IMG/VR virus record: IMGVR_UViG_3300005537_000007
Coordinates: 1 to 52,660 of that record
Origin: a virus
DNA: 52,660 nucleotides
Reading direction: 5' to 3' (one strand)
Of the stretch, positions 42,573-49,550 are shown in pieces; the first letter of the stretch is position 1; every line of letters starts with the position of its first letter. A program made the position numbers and the translations under genes. Below the pieces are notes generated by a model. The model searched no databases and was not told where the DNA came from. It worked only from the letters and a program-made list of their open reading frames with translations.

Positions 42573-42640
42573 TAGCCTATGCGGTCCCACCCCGCACGGG
42601 CGGCCAGCATGGCTTCGATTACAAAGCGGCGTACGTTCAT
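42518..42640 (-). CDS. Small hypothetical protein with shared tail (40 aa)
   Basis: MNVRRFVIEAMLAARAGWDRIGYGHRIHVMRTSPRWSLLP. C-terminal tail duplicated in the next gene. Coupled (ATGA) to both neighbours. Confidence 0.52.
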   Translation of the reverse strand: MNVRRFVIEAMLAARAGWDRIGYGHRIHVMRTSPRWSLLP

Positions 42641-42735
42641 ATGCCGCGCACCTTGCTGCGGCGATCGCGTTTAATCGGCTCCTGCGCCCACGGGTCGCGC
42701 GGGGCTACGGGTGGGGCATTGTCGTAGGGGTTCAT
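42637..42735 (-). CDS. Very small Pro-rich protein (32 aa)
   Basis: MNPYDNAPPVAPRDPWAQEPIKRDRRSKVRGI with AGGAG ten bases upstream. First gene after leftward promoter G. Confidence 0.55.
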   Translation of the reverse strand: MNPYDNAPPVAPRDPWAQEPIKRDRRSKVRGI

Positions 42736-42765
42736 AGCTGGGGCTCCTCGAGTGACTGTGTGCGT

Positions 42766-42808
42766 AGAATACTGACGGGGCGGTCAGTCGTCAAGTGAAA
42801 TACATCAC
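42766..42808 (-). promoter_or_regulatory. Leftward promoter-operator G
   Basis: TTGACG (42794-42789), a 17-bp spacer, TATTCT (42771-42766). The perfect operator ACTGAC-GGGGCG-GTCAGT (42771-42788) fills the spacer. GTGA-AATACA-TCAC (42795-42808) abuts the -35 upstream, in the same relative position as in modules A and I. Confidence 0.75.
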
Positions 42809-42810
42809 AA

Positions 42811-43197
42811 TCACTCGCTTTGGTTACGCGGGTCTTCGATCTCGTACGCCAAGTCGCGCTTGCTCCAATACTCACAAGCCTCCTGCGCACCGGCCGGTAG
42901 CTGGCCACCCCGCTTGACGCGCCAAAATTCGAAAATGCAACGCTGCAAATACAAGCGCAACTCGATGCGCTCCGCGTTGGTGCTTTCCTCCAAAGTCAAT
43001 AGCTTTTCGCTTTGGTAGGTTTTCACCCCGTCAAACGGCATGAGCTTCGGCGACACCACCACGCTTACGCACGTCACGCAACCGCCCGTGCTGGTATACC
43101 GCTTCGAATAGTGGCCGTACTTACAGGGCTTACCCGTGGTGAAGAACTTTTCGCCAGCTCGCGCCGCCAGCAATCGTTGTGAATAGATCGAAGTCAT
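42811..43197 (-). CDS. Hypothetical zinc-binding protein (128 aa)
   Basis: N-terminal FFTTGKPCKYGHYSKRYTSTGGCVTC is a C-x2-H/C-x2-C arrangement like the zinc part of endonuclease VII-like phage proteins, but a catalytic HNH is not evident. The C-terminal half is helical (ERIELRLYLQRCIFEFW...). First leftward gene from the AT-rich gap. Confidence 0.58.
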   Translation of the reverse strand: MTSIYSQRLLAARAGEKFFTTGKPCKYGHYSKRYTSTGGCVTCVSVVVSPKLMPFDGVKTYQSEKLLTLEESTNAERIELRLYLQRCIFEFWRVKRGGQLPAGAQEACEYWSKRDLAYEIEDPRNQSE

Positions 43198-43391
43198 ATT
43201 GGCTATTACCTATTAATTAAGAACGCCACTATCCTCGCAGCTATTCATTCTTGCGTCAATAATTCGACGACGCCCACCCCCTGCTTCTCTCTATATTATT
43301 AAACCCTATTACTTATTTTTACTCTTCTACATTCTATATATATCTCACATAATACCTTTTAATAATTGCGTTAAAGGGTAGGGGACATACC

Positions 43392-43409
43392 CGTGACGGT
43401 ACGGTCAGT
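43392..43409. promoter_or_regulatory. Operator H (palindrome variant)
   Basis: CGTGAC-GGTACG-GTCAGT; the TGAC-N6-GTCA core is intact. It lies upstream of the tandem TGCAAGA repeats, echoing the operator-TTGCAA order of modules A and I. Confidence 0.55.
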
Positions 43410-43415
43410 CATTCT

Positions 43416-43442
43416 TGCAAGATGCAAGATGCAAGATGCAAG
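43416..43442. repeat. Tandem TGCAAGA repeat (about four units)
   Basis: Three exact 7-bp units TGCAAGA and a fourth TGCAAG. The first overlaps a TTGCAA as in the -35 of modules A and I. Possible iteron or expansion of that box. Confidence 0.8.
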
Positions 43443-43461
43443 CTCGTGGTGATCGCGTTAC

Positions 43462-43529
43462 ATAAGTGTGGACTTATATGAAAACTGACGACACTTAAGC
43501 GATTGCTTGACTAATAAGCGTAGGCTTAT
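43462..43529. promoter_or_regulatory. Two ATAAG-N6-CTTAT palindromes before terS
   Basis: 43462-43477 and 43514-43529, starting 52 bp apart (about five helical turns). The second overlaps a plausible terS promoter (TTGCTT, 17 bp, TTATAC). A protein dimer pair on one face of the DNA is possible. Confidence 0.5.
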
Positions 43530-43567
43530 ACATTGATTTTTAACCGCAAACCTACATACTTTTACGC

Positions 43568-44485
43568 ATGAACCAAATTGCGACAGTTCCCGCGGGCACC
43601 CCCGTGGAGGTAGTTGAAAAGTCGCGCGCGATGGTGCGCGTGGAAGCGGCGCGCAAAGCGTGCAACGCGGCCGAAGCTTCGTTCGCTGAACACTGGGCCG
43701 CAACATCCAACAAGGCTAAAGCGTACCGATTGGCCATGGGCTACGACGGTACAAAGAAAGGCGCGAAGGCGTGGGGGCCAGCGTTTCAGTATCAACGTGC
43801 GATTGAGTATTCCTACAAGCCAGCAGTGCAAGAGTATTTCCAGGCGTTGAAGGATCTTGCGTGCGAGAACGCGGTGATCAACATTCAACGCATCCTGGAA
43901 CATGACAAGGCAATTGTGCAGGCGGCGGAAACATCCAACGATCTATCACGCCACGTGTGGCTCAATTGCCGCTACTGCCACGGTGCCAACAACGCGTATC
44001 AGTGGATTGATGATGCGGAGTATCGGCAAGCCATGGCGAAATGGTTTGAACAGGTCGGCGCGTTGAAGGGGGATCAACCCGCGCCCGCGCAACCGGACGA
44101 CTCGGGCGGCTATGGTTTCGAACAGTGGGCCAAGCCCAACGCCGATTGCCGCCGCTGCCTGGGGCTCGGCGAGCAGCGCACGCTTATCGCGGACACGACC
44201 GAGCTGGAGGGACCGGCCGCTGCGCTCTACAAGGGCGTGAAAGCCAAAGCGGACGGCTCAATCGAGTTGATTACGCACGATGTGGACAAAGCCAAGGAGC
44301 GACTGCTGAAGGCCGCAGGCGCGTATGGTGACTCGGCTAGCGACGTGGCCCGCGGCGCGGCGGCGGGGGCTGCTGCGGGGGCGGCGGCTGCTGGGGCGGC
44401 TCAGGTAGCAGCCCGTACAGCGACTGTCGCAGTGACGCTTTCGGATGAGGAAGCGGCGCGGATGTATTTGGAGCTGGCGGGTTAG
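43568..44485 (+). CDS. terS: Terminase small subunit
   Basis: 305 residues. A helical N-terminal half with AASFAEHWAATSNKAKAYRLAMGYDG...GPAFQYQRAIEYSYKPAVQEYFQALKDLA is typical of phage small terminases. It is followed by a zinc-finger-like pair (CRYCHG, CRRCLG) and an Ala/Gly-rich linker before a short C-terminal helix (LSDEEAARMYLELAG). It selects DNA for packaging with TerL encoded 0.9 kb away. Confidence 0.72.
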   Translation: MNQIATVPAGTPVEVVEKSRAMVRVEAARKACNAAEASFAEHWAATSNKAKAYRLAMGYDGTKKGAKAWGPAFQYQRAIEYSYKPAVQEYFQALKDLACENAVINIQRILEHDKAIVQAAETSNDLSRHVWLNCRYCHGANNAYQWIDDAEYRQAMAKWFEQVGALKGDQPAPAQPDDSGGYGFEQWAKPNADCRRCLGLGEQRTLIADTTELEGPAAALYKGVKAKADGSIELITHDVDKAKERLLKAAGAYGDSASDVARGAAAGAAAGAAAAGAAQVAARTATVAVTLSDEEAARMYLELAG

Positions 44486-44756
44486 CTATTGCCCGCGCTG
44501 TTGCGTCGATGCGTGCTTGATTAGTTAAAAACCACTCCACTAATGGGTCCACTAATGGGCTGAGTGGCGATTCAATCAATCGCCGAATGTGATCAATCCC
44601 AGCGCGCATGCCCGCGTATTCAGGATCGGGCGGCTTGACTCTCACTACAGATGCGAGCGCGAATACCCGGCGCTCCGCAGGCCACTCGCCCGTTCGTAAC
44701 AACCGATCTAACTCGCGTTTGCTGAGATTGCGGCGCATGGGGCGCATTGCTTTCAT
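44337..44756 (-). CDS. Hypothetical protein with Pro-rich tail, convergent with terS
   Basis: 139 residues. MKAMRPMRRNLSKRELDRLLRTGEWPAERRVFALASVVRVKPPDPEYAGMRAGIDHIRRLIESPLSPL looks like a real helical protein. The last 50 residues are Pro-rich and antisense to the Ala/Gly linker of terS. Ends inside terS by 149 bp. Confidence 0.55.
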   Translation of the reverse strand: MKAMRPMRRNLSKRELDRLLRTGEWPAERRVFALASVVRVKPPDPEYAGMRAGIDHIRRLIESPLSPLVDPLVEWFLTNQARIDATARAIANPPAPNTSAPLPHPKASLRQSLYGLLPEPPQQPPPPQQPPPPRRGPRR

Positions 44757-44863
44757 GAGCGTTCCTGCCACCACGCGAGCGCGGCGATAGCCAGGACGCT
44801 GATCACCGTGCCGCACACCGAGCCGATGATCACAAGCACCACTGTATGTGTTTCGCACATCAT
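44753..44863 (-). CDS. Single-TM small protein (36 aa)
   Basis: MMCETHTVVLVIIGSVCGTVISVLAIAALAWWQERS: one long membrane helix with a charged end. AAGGTG precedes the ATG pair. ATGA overlaps with both neighbours. Confidence 0.58.
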   Translation of the reverse strand: MMCETHTVVLVIIGSVCGTVISVLAIAALAWWQERS

Positions 44864-45039
44864 TCGACACCTTTGGGTAAATGCTTACGGTACTCTTCCA
44901 GCAGATCGTTCTGCGTGGAGTTGAACTGCGCCTCCAATCGCTCCACCTTGGCGCGTTGGGCCGCGAGCCGTTCCTTGTGCACGGCGAGCTGGTAGGCCAG
45001 TACGGCCAGCTCGCGGCGTAATTCTTCAAAGCGTGTCAT
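44860..45039 (-). CDS. Small coiled-coil protein (59 aa)
   Basis: MTRFEELRRELAVLAYQLAVHKERLAAQRAKVERLEAQFNSTQNDLLEEYRKHL is a near-continuous coiled coil. AAGGTGATGTG precedes the ATG. Could pair with the adjacent TM protein, in a spanin-like or holin-helper manner, but that is a guess. Confidence 0.6.
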   Translation of the reverse strand: MTRFEELRRELAVLAYQLAVHKERLAAQRAKVERLEAQFNSTQNDLLEEYRKHLPKGVE

Positions 45040-45251
45040 CACATCACCTTGAACACTTCGCCGAATTTGGCCGCGTGGGCCATAGTGTAGGCGTCTATGA
45101 ATTGTTGATTGGTGCAAGGCGAGACGATGGTGCTGTAGATGTGTTCGCGCAGCTCGTCGTCCATCAAATTTACCGCAGCATCGAAATCCACCAACCGACC
45201 GTTGATAGGGGCGCCAACGTACACCTTGCCATCTCCGAAAGAATCATTCAT
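45039..45251 (-). CDS. Small hypothetical protein (70 aa)
   Basis: MNDSFGDGKVYVGAPINGRLVDFDAAVNLMDDELREHIYSTIVSPCTNQQFIDAYTMAHAAKFGEVFKVM with GGAG upstream. First leftward gene of module I. No family recognised. Confidence 0.62.
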   Translation of the reverse strand: MNDSFGDGKVYVGAPINGRLVDFDAAVNLMDDELREHIYSTIVSPCTNQQFIDAYTMAHAAKFGEVFKVM

Positions 45252-45279
45252 TTGCGTATCTCCGTAACCAGTGATGCGA

Positions 45280-45332
45280 ACTATACTGACCGTCGCGTCA
45301 GTTTGCAAGTGATGCGCGTCACGCTTTACACT
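45280..45332. promoter_or_regulatory. Divergent promoter-operator module I
   Basis: ACTGAC-CGTCGC-GTCAGT (45285-45302), TTGCAA (45303-45308), GTGA-TGCGCG-TCAC (45309-45322). Leftward: TTGCAA, 17-bp operator spacer, TATAGT (45285-45280). Rightward: TTGCAA, 18 bp, TACACT (45327-45332) toward terL. Almost the same sequence as module A (23470-23522). Confidence 0.78.
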
Positions 45333-45342
45333 GCGGCCGATT

Positions 45343-47049
45343 ATGGTAAATTCCAACGCGGAGCTGAGTGACCGGGGGCTCGTGGCTAACTCAGCAGCTG
45401 CATGCGAGCCCCAATTCGACTGGCGTCACCCGCACTATGCGCCTATTTGGGCCAAGCGCATGCGCATGCTGGCCAAGCTGCGCGATCCCAAGACCGGCCC
45501 GCAATACTTCCAAGCGATGATGCAGTTTTATCGTGCGGGCAACATCGACCGCATGATCGAGGACTGGGGCGTGACGGTCGATCCGCGCAATGCGGGCACT
45601 GGCAAGCCCATTATGATGCCGTTCATCTTGTTTCCACGGCAGCGTGAGTTTACCCAATGGCTGTGGGGTAAGTTCAAACAACAAGAAGATGGCCTCGAGG
45701 TCAAATCGCGTGATTGCGGCGCATCGTGGCTCGCCATGGCGTTTTCCATGTGCATGTGTCGCCTATTCAACGATGTTAGCTTCGGCTTTGGTTCGCGTAA
45801 AGAGGATCTTGTTGACCGTTCGGGCGATCCCGATTGCTTGTTCTGGAAAGGCCGCACATTCGTTAAATATCTGCCGCGTGAGATACGTGGCCCATGGGAC
45901 TGGAAGCGTAACAATGCACACAAACGTACATGGTTTGATGACACAAACAGTTCTGCCACCGGTGAGGCAGGGGATGACATTGGCCGAGGCGGCCGTAAAA
46001 CTATGTATTTTGTCGATGAATTTGCGTTCGTCGAACGACCCAAGCTCGTGGATGCAGCACTGTCAGCCAACACGCGATGTCGTATTGAGATGTCTTCAGT
46101 TAATGGGCTCAACAACACGTTCGCCGAGCGCGCCCGTGGCGGAAAGATAGATCGATTCGACTTCGACTATCACGACGATCCGCGCAAGTGTTACGTTGAT
46201 GCGAATGGCATCAAGGTGCCCTACCCTGATTTCGCCAAGTATCTCGCCTCGCTCGACCCCGTGGTTAAGGCCGCGGAGTATGACCGCGACTTCAAGGCAT
46301 CTATCGAAGGCGTGCTTATCCCACAGGAATGGGTAGAGGCGGCCATCGGTGCGGCGGCGAAGCTGGGTATTAAAGTTAGCGGCGTGCGTCGGGTCGCGTG
46401 GGATATTGCTGATGCCGGCAAGGATAAAAATACCAACATATTCCGCCATGGTATCCAGGTTGAGGATGCCGAAGAGTGGCAAGGTCAGGAAGCGCGCATG
46501 ATGGATTCTGTGCGGCGCACTGTTGAGTTTGTTGATAAGCATCAAGCGAGTGAGTTGTACTACGATAAGGATGGCATGGGCGCGCCGGCATCGTCCATGC
46601 TAGCCATGGAACTGGAAGAACGCCGAAAGCGCAACGCGAAGTATCGATTGAGCGTTACGGGTTTCCGTGGCAGCGGTGCGGTAATAGATCCGGAGCGCAA
46701 AACTCCGGGCACGGACCGCAAGAATGAGGATTACCTCGAGAATCAAAAGGCGCAAAGCTGGATGGCCCTCCGTTGGCGGTTTTGGATTACATATAACGCT
46801 TTGACCGTTCCCGGCTATACGTATGATCCGAATGAAATTATCTCGTTAAATCCACAGATGAAGTTGCTCACCAAGCTCACGGGTGAATTGTCGCAACCCA
46901 CCCGCACGTGGAGCAAGACGGGCAAGCTCATGATCGATAAGACGCCCGACGACGTTGCCTCTCCCAACCTTGCGGATGGCGTGATGATGGAATTTGCATA
47001 CCAGCGGCCCGCTATGGTATTCAGTGACGAACTGTTGGGGGCACTATGA
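45343..47049 (+). CDS. terL: Terminase large subunit
   Basis: 568 residues. ATPase: EVKSRDCGASWLA (variant Walker A), GDDIGRGGRKTMYFVDEF (Walker B, DE), SSVNGLNN (coupling). Nuclease: VAWDIADAGKDKN, LYYDKDGMGA, and a C-terminal acidic position (NLADGVMMEF). It drives DNA into the head and cuts it. The predicted start of transcription from module I is only a few bases before ATG 45343, so GTG 45382 (residue 14) is an alternative start. Confidence 0.88.
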   Translation: MVNSNAELSDRGLVANSAAACEPQFDWRHPHYAPIWAKRMRMLAKLRDPKTGPQYFQAMMQFYRAGNIDRMIEDWGVTVDPRNAGTGKPIMMPFILFPRQREFTQWLWGKFKQQEDGLEVKSRDCGASWLAMAFSMCMCRLFNDVSFGFGSRKEDLVDRSGDPDCLFWKGRTFVKYLPREIRGPWDWKRNNAHKRTWFDDTNSSATGEAGDDIGRGGRKTMYFVDEFAFVERPKLVDAALSANTRCRIEMSSVNGLNNTFAERARGGKIDRFDFDYHDDPRKCYVDANGIKVPYPDFAKYLASLDPVVKAAEYDRDFKASIEGVLIPQEWVEAAIGAAAKLGIKVSGVRRVAWDIADAGKDKNTNIFRHGIQVEDAEEWQGQEARMMDSVRRTVEFVDKHQASELYYDKDGMGAPASSMLAMELEERRKRNAKYRLSVTGFRGSGAVIDPERKTPGTDRKNEDYLENQKAQSWMALRWRFWITYNALTVPGYTYDPNEIISLNPQMKLLTKLTGELSQPTRTWSKTGKLMIDKTPDDVASPNLADGVMMEFAYQRPAMVFSDELLGAL

Positions 47050-47071
47050 GAGATGATTGGGAGGGATTGTA

Positions 47072-47221
47072 ATGAAACCGCACATATGGTTTGCTGGCGG
47101 CCGTTGGTTTTGCGGTTTCTCCGGAACAGTAGGGCTAGGCGTGTCGCCCGAGAGTGCTTACCGCGATTATTGGCTCGTCGCAGGTCTGCGAAAATACGTG
47201 TTGCCGTACGCCACGCGATGA
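47072..47221 (+). CDS. Small hypothetical protein (49 aa)
   Basis: MKPHIWFAGGRWFCGFSGTVGLGVSPESAYRDYWLVAGLRK... with GGAGGG upstream. Resembles short phage proteins that begin HIWF-GGRWFC and carry an SPE-AY-D-W motif; function unknown. Confidence 0.65.
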   Translation: MKPHIWFAGGRWFCGFSGTVGLGVSPESAYRDYWLVAGLRKYVLPYATR

Positions 47222-47472
47222 GTCGGCGCGGCACAGCAGTGGGCGGCATTGATGAGAGTGGCCCGATGTCGTTTCTAACTCGTGCCCAAGACCGAGCGTT
47301 GCGGGCCAAAGCGTGGCGTTATGTGCGGCGGATCAACCCTCAGGTGGCGCGCCGCGTGTGGCGTAAGCACAGGACGGCCCAACAGTGGAAACGCTTGGGA
47401 ATCGTAGGCGTGGCTGGCCATGACATTGGCCGCGGCGGGCGCACTACCGTGTATTACGTGGACGGTATATGA
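47218..47472 (+). CDS. Small protein containing a TerL-like segment (84 aa)
   Basis: ATGA overlap with the preceding gene. Basic N-terminal half (LRAKAWRYVRRINPQVARRVWRKHRTAQQWKR), then GVAGHDIGRGGRTTVYYVDGI. The latter parallels AGDDIGRGGRKTMYFVDEF of TerL, and at DNA level atgacattggccg is shared. The acidic Walker-B pair is replaced (VDE to VDG). Confidence 0.6.
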   Translation: MSRRGTAVGGIDESGPMSFLTRAQDRALRAKAWRYVRRINPQVARRVWRKHRTAQQWKRLGIVGVAGHDIGRGGRTTVYYVDGI

Positions 47473-47750
47473 TCTGCGCGCGCTGTCACTACGTGAACAA
47501 CAACGGGCCGCCCGTGCGGCGCATCTGTATCGCCTGCAAGAAACCGTTCGAGCCGGGGCTCATCCGCGCCCCGTGGAAGTTCGAGCCGTCCACAGTACAT
47601 GACCCGCACCGGAATCGCGGCGGCCTAGGCCCTCAGTTTCCTGTGAGCCGGTTTCACCCGATTGATTTACTCAAACCGTACGTAGAACAGGTTATCGAAT
47701 CCGCCATTAAAGCCGGACTCGTCAAGCGCGGCAGTTCCCACGGGAGCTAA
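47469..47750 (+). CDS. Zinc-ribbon-like small protein (93 aa)
   Basis: MICARCHYVNNNGPPVRRICIACKKPFEPG gives two CxxC pairs of a zinc ribbon. The C-terminus is helical (PIDLLKPYVEQVIESAIKAGLV). ATGA overlap with the upstream gene. Confidence 0.6.
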   Translation: MICARCHYVNNNGPPVRRICIACKKPFEPGLIRAPWKFEPSTVHDPHRNRGGLGPQFPVSRFHPIDLLKPYVEQVIESAIKAGLVKRGSSHGS

Positions 47751-47799
47751 GGTGTGCTAGGGTGCGCGGGAGCCGAACGGTCGGCGCACAGGTGCAACA

Positions 47800-47970
47800 A
47801 TGGCCCGCCGACAACCCAGCCTGATACATCGGGGCTATCTCTACGCCCAAAAGAGGCAGCCGTCTGCATTTCCGGCAGGCGTTGAGCCATCCACCGTTCG
47901 CATGACTTATGCCCGCGCGTGGCGCGATGGCTACCTTGCGGCTCAACGCGATGCCAAAAACAAGCCGTAG
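47800..47970 (+). CDS. Small hypothetical protein (56 aa)
   Basis: MARRQPSLIHRGYLYAQKRQPSAFPAGVEPSTVRMTYARAWRDGYLAAQRDAKNKP. The end matches small phage proteins with an AW-DGY-A pattern. Its 3' end overlaps the start of the gpF-like gene by 20 bp. Confidence 0.55.
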   Translation: MARRQPSLIHRGYLYAQKRQPSAFPAGVEPSTVRMTYARAWRDGYLAAQRDAKNKP

Positions 47971-48811
47971 GCCCAAACAGCTCCGCACCATCGCCGCGAT
48001 TCATCCGAACCGTGGCGTGCAGGCGTGGTATTGGAACGAGTTGGAACGATTGATCCGCTCGGCCCACGGCGACCTCTTGCGTCAGTTGGAGCGGCCGGCG
48101 CAGATAGCGTTAGATGGCAAGCCTCGCACACCATCCGGGTTGGTGCGTGAAGATGGTTCAGAAGTTGTATACGACGCATCTTCACCAATCACGCGGTTGG
48201 ATAAAGTACTCAAACGATGGGGTGAACGATGGGCGGGGAAATTCGACAAAGCGGCCAACAAGCTGGCGAAGCAATTTGCGGCGAAATCGTTCACCTCGAC
48301 AAACACGGCATTTCGAGCTGCCCTTTCAAGTGCAGGCTTTACGGTCCGGTTCAAAACGACGAAAGCCTCGCTGGAGTCGTTTCGTGCAACTGTCGCGGAG
48401 AATGTTGGGCTAATCAAGTCAATACAACAGCAGTTCCACACCAAAGTCCAGGGTGACGTATGGCGCGCTGTAACACGTGGCTCAGACTTGTCCACTCTGA
48501 GCAAGAGCTTGCGCGAGAGCTACGATATTACGACGAAACGCGCGGCCTTGATCGCGCGGGACCAGAACGCGAAAGCCAAGGCGACGATCGAGAACACACG
48601 AAGGGCGGAGCTTGGAATTACACAGGCCATTTGGCAACATTCGAGCGCGGGTAAAAAGAAGCGTCGTACCCACGTTGCGATGAACAACAAAGTGTTTGAT
48701 ATTCGTAAAGGGATGTGGGACGAGGATGAACAAGAATGGGTGTTGCCGGGCCAGTTGATTAACTGCCTCTGCACATCGCGCGCCATCATACCGGGGTTGG
48801 AAGAATCATGA
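47951..48811 (+). CDS. Mu gpF-like head morphogenesis protein
   Basis: 286 residues from ATG 47951 (two earlier in-frame starts exist). The C-terminal half has the gpF pattern: LSKSLRESYDITTKRAALIARDQNAKAKATIENTRRAELGITQAIWQHSS, then RTHVAMNNKVFDIRKGMW...PGQLINCLCTSRAI. A minor head protein normally made with terminase and portal. Confidence 0.8.
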   Translation: MPKTSRRPKQLRTIAAIHPNRGVQAWYWNELERLIRSAHGDLLRQLERPAQIALDGKPRTPSGLVREDGSEVVYDASSPITRLDKVLKRWGERWAGKFDKAANKLAKQFAAKSFTSTNTAFRAALSSAGFTVRFKTTKASLESFRATVAENVGLIKSIQQQFHTKVQGDVWRAVTRGSDLSTLSKSLRESYDITTKRAALIARDQNAKAKATIENTRRAELGITQAIWQHSSAGKKKRRTHVAMNNKVFDIRKGMWDEDEQEWVLPGQLINCLCTSRAIIPGLEES

Positions 48812-49008
48812 TAAAGGGTTTTAAAACGGTCACCGCTACGTCGCCGCACGGCGCATCAGAAAGATTCATCGGCGAAGCGTTGTATATAAGACGCGGCTAT
48901 CCAGGGCATATAGAGATCTTAGAATTAAGCATTGATCAGCCGACCGGTGCGCCGCTTGTTGGCGTAGTACCCGACTCGTGGGCGTTGCGTTTTGAGTTGA
49001 ACCAATAG
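48808..49008 (+). CDS. Small hypothetical protein (66 aa)
   Basis: MIKGFKTVTATSPHGASERFIGEALYIRRGYPGHIEILELSIDQPTGAPLVGVVPDSWALRFELNQ. ATGA overlap with the gpF-like gene. Beta-rich; no family recognised. Confidence 0.6.
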   Translation: MIKGFKTVTATSPHGASERFIGEALYIRRGYPGHIEILELSIDQPTGAPLVGVVPDSWALRFELNQ

Positions 49009-49023
49009 TTATATAGGTGTTGC

Positions 49024-49389
49024 ATGTTTCGTAAACTCTCCTTCGCTCTCTCCCTCACCCTCGCCTTCCTGTTTTGCACTCTGCCCACCTGGGCCGCAAC
49101 GCTCTACGTGGAGGAATTCTCGCAGCCTGTGCCCGTGTTGTATCAGGCGGCCATCACGCCCAGCCTTGCATCACAGACCGTGGCTATTGGCGGCAGCTCG
49201 GCGCAATCGGCTGCGTTCAAAAACGACACCGTGTTGATCCGCGTTCACGCGGACGCAATCTGTAGCGTGCAGATTGGGCTGAACCCCACTGCGGCAACTA
49301 CGAATATGCGCATGACGGCGGGCCAGACAGAGTATTTTCTGGTACCCAAAGGAGCCGCGTTTAAGATCGCGGTCATAAGCAACACATGA
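49024..49389 (+). CDS. Signal-peptide-bearing small structural-type protein
   Basis: 121 residues. The N-terminus MFRKLSFALSLTLAFLFCTLPTWAA is a clear Sec signal. The mature part (LYVEEFSQ...SQTVAIGGSSAQSAAFKNDTVLIRVHADAICSVQIGLNPTA...MRMTAGQTEYFLV) is a common phage virion-protein family that normally has no signal. Export would be unusual for a virion protein. Confidence 0.65.
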   Translation: MFRKLSFALSLTLAFLFCTLPTWAATLYVEEFSQPVPVLYQAAITPSLASQTVAIGGSSAQSAAFKNDTVLIRVHADAICSVQIGLNPTAATTNMRMTAGQTEYFLVPKGAAFKIAVISNT

Positions 49390-49550
49390 TCCTTATCGCT
49401 TGCGCCTATTTCCTCAACGGTGGCGTGGGTATTCTCACGCAACCCAATACGGGCGCAGGCTCCGGGCCGCCACCCGTTACTCACTATCTCGTGACCGGGA
49501 CCGGCACGCCACTCGCCACAGGATCGGGCGCAATTCTGGTGTATCAATGA
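49386..49550 (+). CDS. Small hypothetical protein (54 aa)
   Basis: MILIACAYFLNGGVGILTQPNTGAGSGPPPVTHYLVTGTGTPLATGSGAILVYQ. ATGA overlap on both sides, which supports it as real. Gly/Thr-rich, possibly structural. Confidence 0.55.
   Translation: MILIACAYFLNGGVGILTQPNTGAGSGPPPVTHYLVTGTGTPLATGSGAILVYQ

Larger units (their letters stand above)
43198..43567. other. AT-rich intergenic region, candidate replication origin and divergent control region
   Basis: 370 bp without a gene between divergent operons. 43280-43375 is strongly AT-rich in an otherwise GC-rich genome. It is followed by operator H, a 7-bp tandem repeat, a GTGA-like site and two ATAAG-N6-CTTAT palindromes. This composition fits an origin with unwinding element and iterons, or simply a complex promoter region. 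Confidence 0.5.

Noticed and set aside
43416-43442. TGCAAGA tandem repeat as a CRISPR-like array
   Set aside because: Units are 7 bp with no spacers; it fits an iteron or slippage repeat, not CRISPR.
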